Assembly: GCA_947646735.1 (NCBI GenBank)
Contig: CANTFK010000347.1
Span: 36,626-100,625, forward strand
DNA: 64,000 nt
Reading direction: 5' to 3'
From: Peronospora farinosa
Taxonomy: Eukaryota; Oomycota; Peronosporomycetes; Peronosporales; Peronosporaceae
Within the stretch, counting starts at the first letter, position 1. Every line of letters begins with the position of its first letter. Under the pieces are notes generated by a model. The model was not told the DNA's origin. It saw only the letters and a program-made list of their open reading frames with translations, and ran no database searches. This document shows positions 1 through 10,326 of the stretch, one piece after another. A program made the position numbers and the translations under genes.

Positions 1-838
1 CAAACCTTTCTTCACGCGCAGACTTCGGCTCAGCGCTTCGAGGACGCGCCATATGCTCCTCGTTTGCCACGGTAACCACCTCGTTGGTGATTAGACACAG
101 TGCCTCCCTTAAGGTCACGTAGGAAATGCTTCCAGGAAAGGCCTGGAAGACTTGTATTGGAAGACGCATTACGAGGAGGACTCTCGACCTCGATATATTG
201 GCGCCTTTGTGGACTCCCTTCCACGTACACGATAGCGCGGACACATTCCAGCGCTAAATTCTCGGTGCTGTTGTCCCCATCGTGCTTCGAGTCAATGCTC
301 AAACCTGGCGAACCGCATCCAGGTGATAAACCATCACCCTCCTCTAGTCCCTGGATGCCCTCATTTATAATGCCGGAAACACTTGACGGGAGTAGCTCAT
401 ACACGACCGTCGACACTTGATGCGGGAGCCCCTGCTCTACCACAAATTGCCCATGTGGGCCCCTCGGTTTGACCACAGTGGGTGATGATGGGAACCCCGG
501 TTCGAACATCATGCTCTCGCGTGGGACTCCTGTCCGTCCACGTCACAATCGTTGGCGAGCTCCTGCTCGTCGTCACAATGACCATGTGAGAACCTTGGTT
601 CGACCACAGTGGATGATGATAGGAACCCCGGTTCGACCATCATGCTCTCGTGTGGAGACTTTTGTCCATCCACGCCACACTCATCGGGGAGCTCTTGCTC
701 GTCGTCACAATGCCCTTGTGGAATCCCCAGCTCGACCACAATATGTGCAGATGGGAACCCCGGTTCGACCACTGCATTCACGTGCGGGAACCCCTGTTTA
801 ACCGCATTGCAGGGAGGGACATCGCTCGCTCTGTACAC
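1..838 (-). pseudogene. pol: Gypsy pol linker between protease and reverse transcriptase
   Basis: Two overlapping minus-strand frames (838-509 and 512-30) continue one another after a frameshift. The first is a degenerate tandem repeat of about 10-11 residues built on VVEPGFPS, and the DNA shows the matching 30-33 bp periodicity. The second ends with the LPGLSWKHFLRDLK segment that commonly precedes reverse transcriptase in oomycete Gypsy pol. The reading breaks before the left edge. Confidence 0.55.
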
Positions 839-944
839 CGCCAGCGTCGTGGAATACGATCCACGACTGTGAAGTTCGGCCTGTCACTTGGAGACACCAA
901 GAGATGGGTAAACACTTCACTGACATCGAACTTGCATCAACGTT

Positions 945-1181
945 TCACTGATGTGGCAAACCAGTCGATCTTGGGCTTATAACGTGACAACCATGGCATA
1001 CCCATGATGCAATTGAATGCATATTTATAGCTATCATCAAGAATTCATCATTACTGCGAAAATCGTCGAATGTATACGGCAACGATACTTCGCGCTGCGA
1101 TACGCAGTGTAATTTCCTGTCAGGCAACTTGACGACGACTTGGCCAGGTCCCTCACGGACCTGAATGCTGGGAGGCAGCAT
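945..1181 (-). pseudogene. pol: Gypsy retropepsin fragment
   Basis: This 78-residue minus-strand frame contains VKLPDRKLHCVSQREVSLP, YTFDDFRSNDEFL and a decayed 'ILGMPWL' region (ASWVCHGC). These are the flap and C-terminal half of the Gypsy aspartic protease. The catalytic DSGAS half is missing or frameshifted. It lies between gag and the pol linker of the same element. Confidence 0.6.
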
Positions 1182-1194
1182 CGATAAACAAGAT

Positions 1195-2031
1195 TCAAGA
1201 AAGAAACGTTTGAGTCTTGGGGCGCTCGTAGAGGTAGCCGACCACCGGCGACATGTCTAGTGGCATGTTATTAGACGTAAACAACCACTCGTAGTGGTTA
1301 CATTTAACCGTGCGCGCAGCGCATGAGAGCTGGAAGGTTGGGCTGCCACCGGGGGACCCGGAACTCCATTCCAGCCAGTAGGTCGCCCTGCACCTACTTG
1401 TCCCGACCGTTTTTTGGACGTGCGGCCGGTACAGCACCCTCATGATGGGCGTTCACTACTTGCACCGATATCGGCGCTGGCGCCGGAATTATGATCGCAC
1501 CAGTTTCTCTTCTTGCGGTGGCTCGAAAGCAAGACGAAGATCGTCTTGGATGCCATCTAAGGTGGGGAATGCGTGCTCGTCCACAACAAGCTTACCAAGG
1601 GCCCACTCCTTGGCCTTCCCGGTGAGGCGGGAAAGAAGAAAGTTGACCTTCGCTTGGGGTGCCTCAAGAAGTCTCGAGGCGATGGCGATATCAACTTCTC
1701 GGAACTACCTATTCAGCGACAACCGTTCCTTACCTTCTCCTGAGTAGGAGGTTTCCATCTTCATGGCCTCATTACGTGAAGGTCGCGAGGGAGTTAAGCC
1801 TCGCCGGTTGGATTCGGCGAGCTCGCGTGCCATAAACTCATGTATGGCGAGACGTTGCGCGTCAGGGGTCGCTGATCTCATCAGCGACGCGACGAATGCC
1901 TCTCCCGATATCGCCGCGAGGCGATAAAGGGCACCCTACTCAACATCAGTAAGATGAGGGAAGGTCGCGTACTTCAGAAATAAATCTGGAGGGTCAAAGT
2001 AGGACGATTCGCTCATCTCAAACTCGGGCAT
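1195..2031 (-). pseudogene. gag: Gypsy gag polyprotein, degenerate
   Basis: The minus-strand reading starts at ATG 2031 and shows a typical oomycete Gypsy gag. An N-terminal segment (start MPEFEMSES) is followed by the retrotransposon-gag core, seen as [43 protein letters not shown] and [20 protein letters not shown]. In-frame stops break it near 1935, near 1705 and after the FEPP segment. No clear zinc knuckle was found before 1195. It is non-functional as it stands. Confidence 0.7.
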
Positions 2032-2057
2032 AGGAAGGACTACAAAGTGCTATCAGG

Positions 2058-2398
2058 TGTAATGGGGCTAGAACGTACCGTCACTAGCTCACACGTGCGC
2101 TTGAGGAAGACTCAAGCCCAAGTATTAGGTATTAAGTAAATTTAACTATGATTTTTATTTTGGTTTTAATTCGTACTAATTACGAAGATTTTAGTCGTAA
2201 TAAATACGACAGTGATCCCGCCTTTCAGGAACCACACAATTTCAGGTTGATTTATCATTGGTCCATATTGGGACTTTTAGGCCCCAATAATAAACCAATA
2301 ATAAATTGCCACGCTATACCCGCTATTCGGGCCCAGCACCTGTCTACATATGTAATTGTTTATTTGTGTTAACTATGTGTGTAACGTAGCCCATTACA
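2058..2398 (-). repeat. 5' LTR of Gypsy element A
   Basis: On the minus strand the block starts TGTAATGGG and ends CCCATTACA, giving the TG...CA termini and short terminal inverted repeat of an LTR (341 bp). The gag start codon follows 26 bp after it. The terminal motif resembles the solo LTR at 8366-8691 (TGTAACGGG...GTTACA), suggesting related families. The interior is AT-rich. Confidence 0.65.
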
Positions 2399-2610
2399 GT
2401 ACTAGTTACCGAGGACAGGGGTACCAGTCACCGGGTACAGGGTTTCCAGTCACTAGGGACAGAGCTACCAGTTACCGGGGACAGGGGTTCCAGTTATCGG
2501 ACACAAGGCTACCAGTTACCAGGGACAGGGCTACTAGTTACCGGGGACAGGTGTAATAGTCACCGGGGACAGGGTACCAGTCACCGGGGACAGGGGTACC
2601 GAAGGTCCAG
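2399..2610. repeat. Minisatellite of about 21-22 bp, roughly nine degenerate copies
   Basis: Successive copies follow the pattern 'ccagttaccggggacaggg', with variants such as gtcaccggggacaggg. The tract begins immediately outside the LTR of element A. Open frames across it are products of the repeat and are not treated as genes. Confidence 0.8.
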
Positions 2611-2830
2611 GTTCCTAAGGTCAAAAAAGGTACAAGGTTTCTTTGCGTGCTGTACCAGGACCCAAGGTGGACCAGGTCCCCAGGTTGACTTGGCACCCCA
2701 GGGGGACCAGGACTTCAGGTGGACTAGGACCTAAGATGGACCGGGAACCAAGGTGGACCGGAACCCAGGGTAGATTCGGCACCCCAGATGGACCAGGACC
2801 CAAGGTTATAGAAGGTACAAGTTTTCCCAA
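2611..2830. repeat. Second degenerate tandem tract based on 'aggacccaaggtggacc'
   Basis: About ten imperfect copies of a roughly 20-bp motif (ggaccaggacccaaggt and variants) follow the first tract directly. The shared 'ggtaccag' and 'ggacagg' words suggest both arose from one ancestral sequence. No coding signal. Confidence 0.7.
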
Positions 2831-3788
2831 CCGTGCACAGAAGGTACAAGTACCGAGACCTAAAAGAGCCAGCTGTTCGTTCAGGAGTTAATACGTGGTA
2901 CCCTCCAGAGCGAAGGGTAAGGGTTAGGCAAGAAAAGCATACGAAGAAAAAGATAAATAAACACACTCAAATTTACATTACACGTGGCAGCTTTAAGCGC
3001 CCCCTCCATACCCATCAGTCGCTTCACCTCTTCGGGCGGGATACCCTTTGTCCACCGACGTCAGCAGGTGTTAGACGGCTCAAGCTTCGCAAGTTGAACC
3101 TAAGGATAGTTGGACTGAGGTGTCAAGACTCGACGACTCACTACAGGAAGCGGTTTCCAGAACACAAAGGGGTCCAAGGACCAAGAAGATTCAGCCACCA
3201 AAGGGGTACGCAGTACCAGGTGCATCGCTCTCGACTAAGTCGATTGAGCCCAAGAAACCCGGTCCCAAGTGAAGTATATCCACTCGGGGACCACCAAGTC
3301 CAAGTCTTATACAAAGACCAAGTCTTTAAGTCTTCTGCGTCAACCGAGGAGCAAGACCAGCCAAATCGATGGGTACACAATGTGAACCCAAGGTTGACAC
3401 GACACGGTATCGGAATACCCCCTCCGTAAGTCGGCAATTCGGTCCAAAGTGTATTTTCGGATCTCCTACGTTGTTTGCGAATCCACTCCACCACAACTTG
3501 ATATTTAGTTAGCGTAAGTCAGAAATAGATTACATGATGTCTTAACTATCACGATGATCTTCCGGTCGCCAAAATCTCTATGTGAGTGTATGGATATACG
3601 CAAATCATGGATATAAATCATAAATATTCGGAATTGGTGGATCATGGGCATTGGTCATGCCCATATCCGATCTAAGATCTATAAATTGGTGGTCTACCTT
3701 AATGTAGTAAAGCTTTCCTTGTCTCTACTCGCGTTTTGGTACGTAATCTCTTGGCTTTTAAGCATAATGCCAGACAAATAATGATTAG
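2831..3788. other. Stretch without a convincing gene
   Basis: A 198-codon plus frame (2833-3429) and a 117-codon minus frame (3494-3141) cross this stretch. Their composition follows scattered copies of the neighbouring repeat words (ccaag, ggtcc), and no family was recognised. The part from 3500 to 3788 is AT-rich and featureless. Confidence 0.5.
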
Positions 3789-4175
3789 TGTAACGTGCTA
3801 AATATTACCATACAAAACACGTACTCGTTAGGTCTTCATAGGTCTTAATACGTACGTAAGTACTTAAGACCTGCCTCTGAGAGAGGCACACTATTGTGAC
3901 CCACCCTCGTGTATGTGATATCTATCAGCTGTATTCACATTATAGAGCATGACATCTAGTAAGGACTAAGGCGTCATCATGATTTTACAGACGGACGTCA
4001 TCAGCAAGCTTAACAATTTGTAATCTCACCCGTAAGGATACTCTTTTACAGAGATGGCAATTAATCATTGCATATTATCCAATCATCTTTTAGATGTTTA
4101 ATGTTAAATATCTATTAATATAAGTCAGCTTTAAATTTCAACTAAATTTACAGTGCGCTTCGGAAGACTGGCAAC
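3789..4175 (+). repeat. 5' LTR of Gypsy element B (3' limit approximate)
   Basis: Starts TGTAACGTGC. It shares ordered, direct-orientation segments with 10327-10737, for example gtgtatgtgat...tgtattcacat and cttcgg...ggc(a/g)aca. Strong divergence between the two LTRs implies an old insertion. Confidence 0.55.
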
Positions 4176-4499
4176 AGCTTCCGCGACGAAGGTTAGTGTA
4201 AGCTCTTAGCTTGTTGCACGCGCCTTTAGGCAACCGGCAACTATTGTACGAGTCTATTCAGCGATTTTCAACCTCCTTTACAGCACGCAAGGTTATGACG
4301 ATTTAACTGCTTTCTCATTTGTGTGTGCTTGTAGCACGTAGCAAATTGTAAAAACGGCCGTCTATACTTGGTAACACCAGTAGTCCTTCTCACGTCCCGT
4401 CTCTTTGAGCGTACGTGCGAGAGAGGATGGGCTTTAATATGGATTGGGCCCACCTAATCCATCATTAAAGGGAGTTGGTGAACTAGCCCTGTCCAATCT

Positions 4500-5340
4500 T
4501 AGAATTTCCTTCTGAGCAACTTGTTGCTTAGTTGGAGCAGTGTGAGGCGTTTGTACTCGGACAGCACAAAAATGCGTCCAAGGAACAATACATGCTGCAT
4601 CTGAGTCCATCCGTAAGCTTCAGGATGAGCTTCTTCGTGAGCAGGCTCGAAATGAGGCGCTCAACAGATCTCCTGAGACGCGCTCTGCTCGGTAATTTCA
4701 GCGTAGGCCCATTCGAATGGACCTTCCAAAGCTTGATGGGACTGTCCCACATACTATTGTCCACTGGCTTTTAGCCGTGGAGAAATGCGGTATGGCGCAG
4801 CTCATTGAAGACGACACCAGGATGGTGTCGTATGCCATGTAAATTTTGTGTGTCAAAGCGTCAGAGTAGGCTTACTCTGCGCTTATGGCAAACGCTGATG
4901 CGTTTCCATCATGGGCGATATTTGAGTCAAAGATATGTGCCATGTACCAACCGCCTAACGATGAGGTATTACTTCAGGAGCGCTTCTTTGGATCACGACA
5001 GTCGAAACGATCCCTGAAAGAGTATATGCAGGAGATGCGTTCTCTGTCTGCGTCCATTAATGTGAGTAGCACATTAAGGTGCCTACGTTAATGAACGGAC
5101 TATGGCACGGCCCATCGCGTCAGGCCCTTTTTAGAGAGGTGCCAGCGACGATGGAAGAGGCAATTGACATTGCCTTAGCTGAGGAGATATCCTACAGCAG
5201 TGTCTCGGCGACAGCTTTATATAAGCCGTCGGCCGAGAGGTCGGATGCCACTCCATTTGAGTAAGGCATGCCAACGTTGTCCGCCACAAGTGCAGTAGGC
5301 GCGGCCATATGATGGCTCGCCGCTATGCCAAAGTTGCTTC
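4500..5340 (+). pseudogene. gag: Gypsy gag with zinc-knuckle remnant, frameshifted
   Basis: Across at least three frames one reads a gag core: KLDGTVPHTIVHWLLAVEK, then SALMANADAFPSWAIFE, then ERFFGSRQSKRSLKEYMQEM, then LWHGPSRQALFREVPATMEE and AIDIALAEEISYSS. The segment from 4885 to 5264 is best preserved. A decayed CCHC knuckle (RHKCSRRGHMMARR) follows around 5277-5325, with the first and last Cys replaced by Arg. Multiple stops and shifts make it non-functional. Confidence 0.7.
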
Positions 5341-5499
5341 TGGTGATAAGGCAGCCAGCAAGAAGTCTCCCAACTTGAAGGGTGGTTCGAAGAGACGTGC
5401 ACGTCGCACGGGATCAGATTCGACCCCCGACAAGTTGAGAAATGCGGGAGCGCAGTAGGGGCGGGATGCCCTACTATCGCGGACTCTAAAGCTACCCCT

Positions 5500-6054
5500 A
5501 TGTTCAGAGTGATCGAGCAAATGGGTAGCATAGTCCCTGAGGCTCCGAAAGGTCGGACCTTAACCCTTTTGGTCTATAGCGCTCGAGTACGAGGCTATGA
5601 CCAAGTGATGACCCTCCTCGTTGATTCGGGTGCATCACAGAATTTTGTGAAACTCGCGACTCTGAAAAAGAGTCCGGCGAGTTATGAGTCGATTTGCCAG
5701 GATGGCAAGCGAGAAGAGGCGATCGTTCGTTTAGCAAACGGCGCGCTCGTCAAATCGGAGGGAGTTCAAGTTGAACTCGTCTTCAGTTTCAGTGACTTCT
5801 CTTGTAAAGAGAAGTTCACAGTGCTAGATATGGAGAGTCCGTATGACCTCATCCTAGGCATGCCTTGGTTGGCTAAACACCAACCATGGATAGACTGGCA
5901 TACACGCACAGTCGCTAGCTCTACGCAAGACACCGGAAAGGATGTGCTCCTGCGAGAGGCTTATGCGATTGATGCTGTGTCCAACACAGTCGAGGGTGCG
6001 ATGACGGTAAATCAATTGGCACCAGGAGCTAGCTACCCAGCTCGAAAGGAGTAA
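5500..6054 (+). pseudogene. pol: Gypsy aspartic protease (retropepsin) domain, open frame
   Basis: The 184-codon frame holds a complete-looking retropepsin fold: the active-site LLVDSGASQNFV motif (catalytic Asp near residue 42), a flap-like centre (IVRLANGALVKSEG) and the conserved LILGMPWLAKHQPWIDW (residues about 117-133). In a live element it would cleave the Gag-Pol polyprotein. The upstream gag and downstream pol are broken, so the intact frame is an isolated fragment. The start at 5500 is simply the first ATG. Confidence 0.75.
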
Positions 6055-6085
6055 TGTAGTTGGAAGTGCACTAGCGGAAAGCCAG

Positions 6086-6651
6086 GTGACACATATTCCT
6101 ACCCAGGTCAAAAAGACTGGTGTAGTGAATGGGGCGATGACAGGTAGTCATGCGTCCAATAGTCCTGCACAGAGCAGAGAGCCTGTGGCAGTTGATGGTG
6201 GGATGACAGAAAGTCAAGCGCCACAAGAACCGGCACAGAGCCATGAGCCTGGTGCGGTTGGAAGGAGTGCGTTAGCTGAGATAGCAACGACACCTTCTTC
6301 CAGGTCAAAGGTCGTGGTGACTCGAAGAATGAGCACCAGACGTATTAAGACGATCAAGGGCACATCGAAGCGAGTGGCCCTTGGATCAGTGTCGGTCCAA
6401 GAGGACGGACCTACGAGCGAGTTGTTCGAGGCCGTCGATACAAAATGCCGGAGGCATCCTCAGTTGAGGTGCTCCAACTTGTCTTGGCATCTGCCGAGGA
6501 GATAACAAATATCTCAAAGTGACGTGGGATGTGTTCATGTCCGAACTAAAAGAAGGAAAGATCCGCGAGAAAGTCGCGCCTGTTCTCGAAGAGAACGTAA
6601 TGGACTGCTGCTCATCGTCCACGATTGACGAGAGCGTCTTATAAGACGGAT
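6086..6651 (+). pseudogene. pol: Gypsy pol linker before reverse transcriptase
   Basis: This is a low-complexity Pro/Gln/Ser/Thr region containing two similar blocks (SREPVAVDGGMTESQ and SHEPGAVGRSAL). After a frameshift near 6500 it continues as TWDVFMSELKEGKIREKVAP, the element's counterpart of the 'FLKDLKEG' linker segment. It ends at a stop near 6640, exactly where reverse transcriptase should begin. Confidence 0.5.
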
Positions 6652-6830
6652 AAAAGAAATAGCTTGCTTCTCAAGGCTGGGAATCTTTAAAAGACATCCC
6701 ACTTTATGTTGCTCTGTAGAAATACCGTGAAGGTTTACAGCAGAACTGCCGAACCGCCTACGTCTATTAGTCGATGGAGGGATCAGAAATTAGATTGACT
6801 TGGAGCCTGGAGGCCTAGACACCAAGAAAC

Positions 6831-7240
6831 TGTGTCTTGCGCTGAAGCACAAGTTGAGTCGTCAACACTGGCAGCCATGAAGGCCTACCATGTAATGGGC
6901 TCGCTGGTATCTAATATAAAAGAATGCTACAGTCAGTTTAGACACTGTCGCCTGATGCTGTATCACTTTAGTGGGCGAAAGTTTACCCTACCGTCGCGCC
7001 TGAAAGTGAACTATATAGCTTTAAGTTTAGTAATGACCTGTTATGGCATCATCTGTAACCTTGTGATCCTTGTGAATCTATATACCTAATGACACAGATT
7101 ACAAGCTGATGTTGCTTCACAAACTCCATGATGTTGCTTTACAAACTCCATGATGTTGCTTCACAAACTCCATGATGCGCCATCTAGTGGTCATATGGGA
7201 CGTGAACAAACATTCTTACGGGTGTCAAAGGTATTTTAGC
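6831..7240 (+). pseudogene. pol: Gypsy RNase H end and integrase zinc-binding region, broken
   Basis: HCRLMLYHFSGRKFTLPSRL near 6945-7005 matches the segment before the Gypsy integrase HHCC finger. After a frameshift the finger's first half (LMLLHKLHDA, then SSGHMGREQTFL) is visible but is split by the 22-bp triplication at 7107-7172. The CxxC half is not recognisable. Confidence 0.55.
7107..7172 (+). repeat. Three perfect or near-perfect 22-bp tandem copies inside the integrase zinc finger
   Basis: Copies at 7107-7128, 7129-7150 and 7151-7172 differ at one position (gcttcac versus gctttac). Each encodes the 'LLHKLHD' segment. Because 22 is not a multiple of three, the extra copies shift the frame. 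Confidence 0.9.
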
Positions 7241-7375
7241 GGACCCACCTATAAATGTGGTTGGACAACTTTAATTGATCCTGCAAACAGTGCTAGCGCA
7301 TTAAGCCTGCAACTTTTAGCAATGTGCCATTAAAATCCACTGCCGATTTCAACTGGTTCTTTTTAGTCGGTCAGT
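7241..7375 (+). other. Short degenerate stretch between zinc finger and integrase core
   Basis: Expected to encode the finger-to-core connection of integrase. Nothing recognisable survives. Confidence 0.4.
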
Positions 7376-8840
7376 TTGGTCTTCATGTTTGGCATGCCGC
7401 CTGGCCACAAGGGGAGGATAAATCTCGTTGTATTTATAGACAGACTAAGAAAAATGGTGCATTTAGCACCATGTAATACCAATATTTCAGGTAAAAAAGC
7501 TGCATTTTTATTCCTGAATTATGTGTATCGACTACACAAGATTATCGAGTCCATTATATTGGATTGAATCTACGTGTTACGTCAGTTTTTTTGGCGTCAT
7601 GTGCTTGAGGTGGGTAGCAAACTTCATGTGTTGACAGCCGATCTTTCCCAGACCGATGGACAAACAGAACGAGCCAGTCTAGTCGTGGTGGATGTATTGC
7701 GTACTGCAGCGATTTCTAAAGAATGGAGCAGGCAATTGACCTTCGTGAAGTTCGCTATCAATAACAGTGTCCACGCCAGTACGAGGGCAACACCATTTTA
7801 TATTAACGGACTGCTCCATCCTCGGACACCAGTCTCGTTTGTACGCAGTCCGAGTCTTAGTGGGGGAGGGCCCCTCACTTCGCTCGGTGCGAACGCCAAA
7901 AAGGGCCAAGGTTGCCCCAGTGACAATACCAATTTATCAGTAGTCACGACACCTATAGGTGTCAATGAGGAGGCACGTCAAGAAATTTCTGTGTTCCTTG
8001 ACGATGACACTATAGTGTTATCTACAGCGTCGACCCATGACCGACCGCTTATAGATATCATAGGCGATCTGTTTGCTAATAGCGTGAAAGAAGCTCAGCG
8101 ATTTGTGGATGAGCGATTAGCCATCACACGTAAATTCCGTGACGCGATGGCAAGAGCGCAGGACAAGTAAAAACAATATGCTGACCAACATGGTCGCAAA
8201 AACAAAAAAAAACTATAGTGTTATGGACAAAGTGCTATTATGTATTGCTACCCTACCTAAAATACAATTTGTGTACTACCTGGTATAACTATTAAGCTAT
8301 TAACCCGATTCATTAGGCCAATACGGTGGTCGATTAGGTTGGAGACCTAAATTATAGGCTCACTCTGTAACGGGTGTACCGTTACACAATTAGGTATAGT
8401 TAGTTTCATATTACATAAGTAGTTATACGCTACACCCGAGATAGCGGGTGTAGCCATTCGTATCTCTATTTGCAGGTAAGTGAGAATCAGTCTCATAATC
8501 AGCCAATAGGAGAGAGATCTGTGGTTGAATGGTTCCCATGAGTTTGGTAACCACTCGTACTTAGTCTAAAAATATAAAAATATAAAAATTAGAGTTTAAA
8601 TTTACCTTAGCACGCTAGTTCTGCGTTCTCCCTTACGCTTCCTCGTAAGACCTATAGTGTGTGCAAGTAAAGGAGATTTAGCCCTGTTACACACTCTCCC
8701 ACCGACAATGAATACGCACCCAGTATTTGACTTGGGTTGTCTGAAACGGTATGTGTATTCACAAGAGATCACACATCCACATCAGTCTAACGAGACCGAT
8801 GTTGACGTCGATTGTGAGTTGAGCGTCGCTGTCGATTAGG
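7376..8840 (+). pseudogene. pol: Gypsy integrase core and C-terminal domain, interrupted by a solo LTR
   Basis: The core reads FGMPPGHKGRINLVVFIDRLRKMVHLAP, a stop near 7566, then LTADLSQTDGQTERASLVVVDVLR and FVKFAINNSVHASTRATPFYING. These are the hallmark segments around the DDE active site. The first Asp motif (here VFIDRLRK) and the DGQTER box remain, while the central Asp-bearing block is damaged. The C-terminal GPY-like region continues past 8170 (KVLLCIATLPK, RVGDL-like) up to 8365. It resumes after the inserted LTR at 8692 as PPTMNTHPVFDLGCLKRYVY. Multiple stops make it dead. Confidence 0.75.
8366..8691. mobile_element. Solo LTR with 5-bp target site duplication
   Basis: The 326-bp insert starts TGTAACGGG and ends CCTGTTACA, giving TG...CA ends with inverted TGTAAC/GTTACA. 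It is flanked by CACTC at 8361-8365 and CACTC at 8692-8696. Removing the insert and one CACTC rejoins the host integrase frame, reading RLTL on the left and PPTMNTHPVF on the right. This is a textbook solo LTR left by recombination of a full element. An AT-rich TATA-like run (aaaatataaaaatataaaa) lies near 8570. Confidence 0.9.
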
Positions 8841-8842
8841 CG

Positions 8843-9240
8843 ATGGTGAAGCCGAAAGGCTTCTTGTATACGAGCATGGCGATAGAGGGCCCGGTGATCG
8901 GAGAGGGCTCCGCATTTGACGCGGGTTTCTCACTACCAGCCGCTATAATAGATCCAAGCGAAGTTTCAGGCGTTCATACCCCTGTAGATCCCTTTTCATT
9001 ACATCTCGTAGATCCGAAGTCAGTCCGAGACTTGACTCGAAAGATCAGCCACCTCAATCTTCAGCGCAGAGTTCTCCGCCTGAGTCTTAACAGCAGCTGG
9101 GTAGGCAGCCGCGAGTAGTTAGGCGTATCCGCCGCTCTTATCGGGCGCCACCTGTGCTGGTGGGAACAAGCGCTTTCTTGTTGGAAGGATGTTGGCTCAC
9201 CGCCATGTATAGCAGAGCTCAGATCCTTGTCCAATGAAAG
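8843..9240 (+). pseudogene. pol: 3' end of Gypsy pol with chromodomain-like remnant
   Basis: A plus frame from 8843 to 9118 continues the sequence after the integrase C-terminus. After a shift, APPVLVGTSAFLLERMLAHR and NERMPEKSRL resemble the Gypsy chromodomain lead-in ('LVEKILAHR...YLVRW'). Stops and shifts are frequent. No complete chromodomain aromatic cage can be seen. Confidence 0.4.
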
Positions 9241-9698
9241 GATGCCCGAAAAATCTCGACTTTTGAGAATAATTTGACGCGCTGCGCGTTGACGTGCCGG
9301 GGCTGTTCACGAGCAAAAGCACCAGCTGCATCCGATCTGCTAGATTTATTTTTACTAGCAGGAGCAGCGAAACGAGAATAGTTTGGGGTATTTTACGGCC
9401 CAATATTTTCCTCGCACGCGTCATAGTGAAGCTGATTCGCTGCGACCGCTGTTTCACTGCATCTGCATGCGGCTTAACACGGCGCAATACTTGGCTTTGT
9501 TTTCGTCAGCTGCTTTATTCGAAAGCAGCACGACAGGGATAGGAAAGCCGCGATCTAGTACTTTGCCCTGCTTTTTTCATAATGGAGAGACGCTAAGTAG
9601 TTTATTAGCGTCAATAGTGAACGGTCTAGAAGCTTCGCACTATTACCACTCGAGTGTTACCACTCGGATGGCGGTAGCATATGGTGGCAAGCCACCAC
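9241..9698 (+). other. 3' region of Gypsy element B without a recognised gene
   Basis: Overlapping plus frames (9294-9542 and 9383-9745) are open but show no family features. The sequence lies between the chromodomain remnant and the 3' LTR. Confidence 0.4.
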
Positions 9699-10016
9699 TT
9701 ACGTATACGCCCTCGCGACGGCGTGATAGTGAGGCTGACTGTTGAGTAGGGGGTCTTTTAGCTCACCCTCGCCTAATTTTGACTCTCCATCATAGAATGT
9801 CAAGAGTGCAGACGTAGGGTTAACAGAGACGGACGATTTAAAATCGCCACCCACTTGTTGATACGCCGTTGTTTCTTTCGAAGCCGCGCGTTCAGTATTG
9901 GTCGCTTCGCTTGTTGGCGCAGACGACGAGGCATGAGCCTCAAATCGCGGCTCAATTGGTGGGGACATATTTCCCATAAAGGCAATGTGCTCATCACCAC
10001 TTTGTGGTGATGGCAA
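9699..10016 (-). other. Antisense 105-codon open frame near the 3' LTR of element B
   Basis: The minus-strand frame starts MPSPQSGDEHIAF. It has an ordered, non-repetitive composition (FEAHASSSAPTSEATNTERA, FYDGESKLGEGELKDPL) that reads like the N-terminal part of an oomycete gag. It is opposite in orientation to element B. It may be an antisense ORF of the element or a piece of another element inserted backwards. Not assigned with certainty. Confidence 0.35.
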
Positions 10017-10311
10017 TGACGTGCTCTTCTAGGAGTCTACAATGAAAGACATATCTTCATTCGCACAATAGTAAGATGGCCCAATATTAGATGCCGGTGT
10101 TGTTACACAGACACTAAGCGACGCCTGCGAATTATCGCGGCGCGTGCGCTTGGTGTTAGTCTACATGGGCGCATTTGCAAGCGATATATCAGCTTTAACA
10201 CTTATCGGTGTCATAGAGAAGTGAATGCAGTGAACTAAGCGGCGCGTTGTAAACGGCCGCTGTCCCTCTGACCCCCTTTGTGATATCTTACAAAATTGGA
10301 AAAAATCGTTT

Positions 10312-10326
10312 GAAAGAGGGGAGTGG
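10312..10326 (+). other. Polypurine tract
   Basis: GAAAGAGGGGAGTGG directly precedes the TGTAACGGG start of the 3' LTR. This is the expected position and composition of the plus-strand primer of a Gypsy element. Confidence 0.7.

Larger units (their letters stand above)
1..2398 (-). mobile_element. Ty3/Gypsy retrotransposon A, 5' part, runs off the left edge
   Basis: Read on the minus strand the order is LTR (2398-2058), gag (from 2031), aspartic protease (1181-945) and a pol linker (838-1). This is the order of oomycete Gypsy elements. Reverse transcriptase and integrase would lie left of the window. All coding parts carry stops or frameshifts, so the copy is dead. Assignment rests on gag and protease similarity recognised by eye. 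Confidence 0.75.

Noticed and set aside
2833..3429. 198-codon open frame as a gene
   Set aside because: Lies in repeat-derived sequence, shows no domain, and is opposed by another open frame. Its composition follows the local repeat words.
3789..4152. 5' LTR of element B ending at ttaca 4152
   Set aside because: Similarity with the 3' LTR continues for about 20 more bases past ttaca, so the end was placed near 4175, with doubt.
8213..8660. 9-bp direct repeat CTATAGTGT at 8213-8221 and 8652-8660 as a transposon target duplication
   Set aside because: The sequence right after 8221 still encodes integrase (KVLLCIATLPK) and the second copy lies inside the solo LTR. The CACTC-flanked 8366-8691 insert explains the interruption fully.
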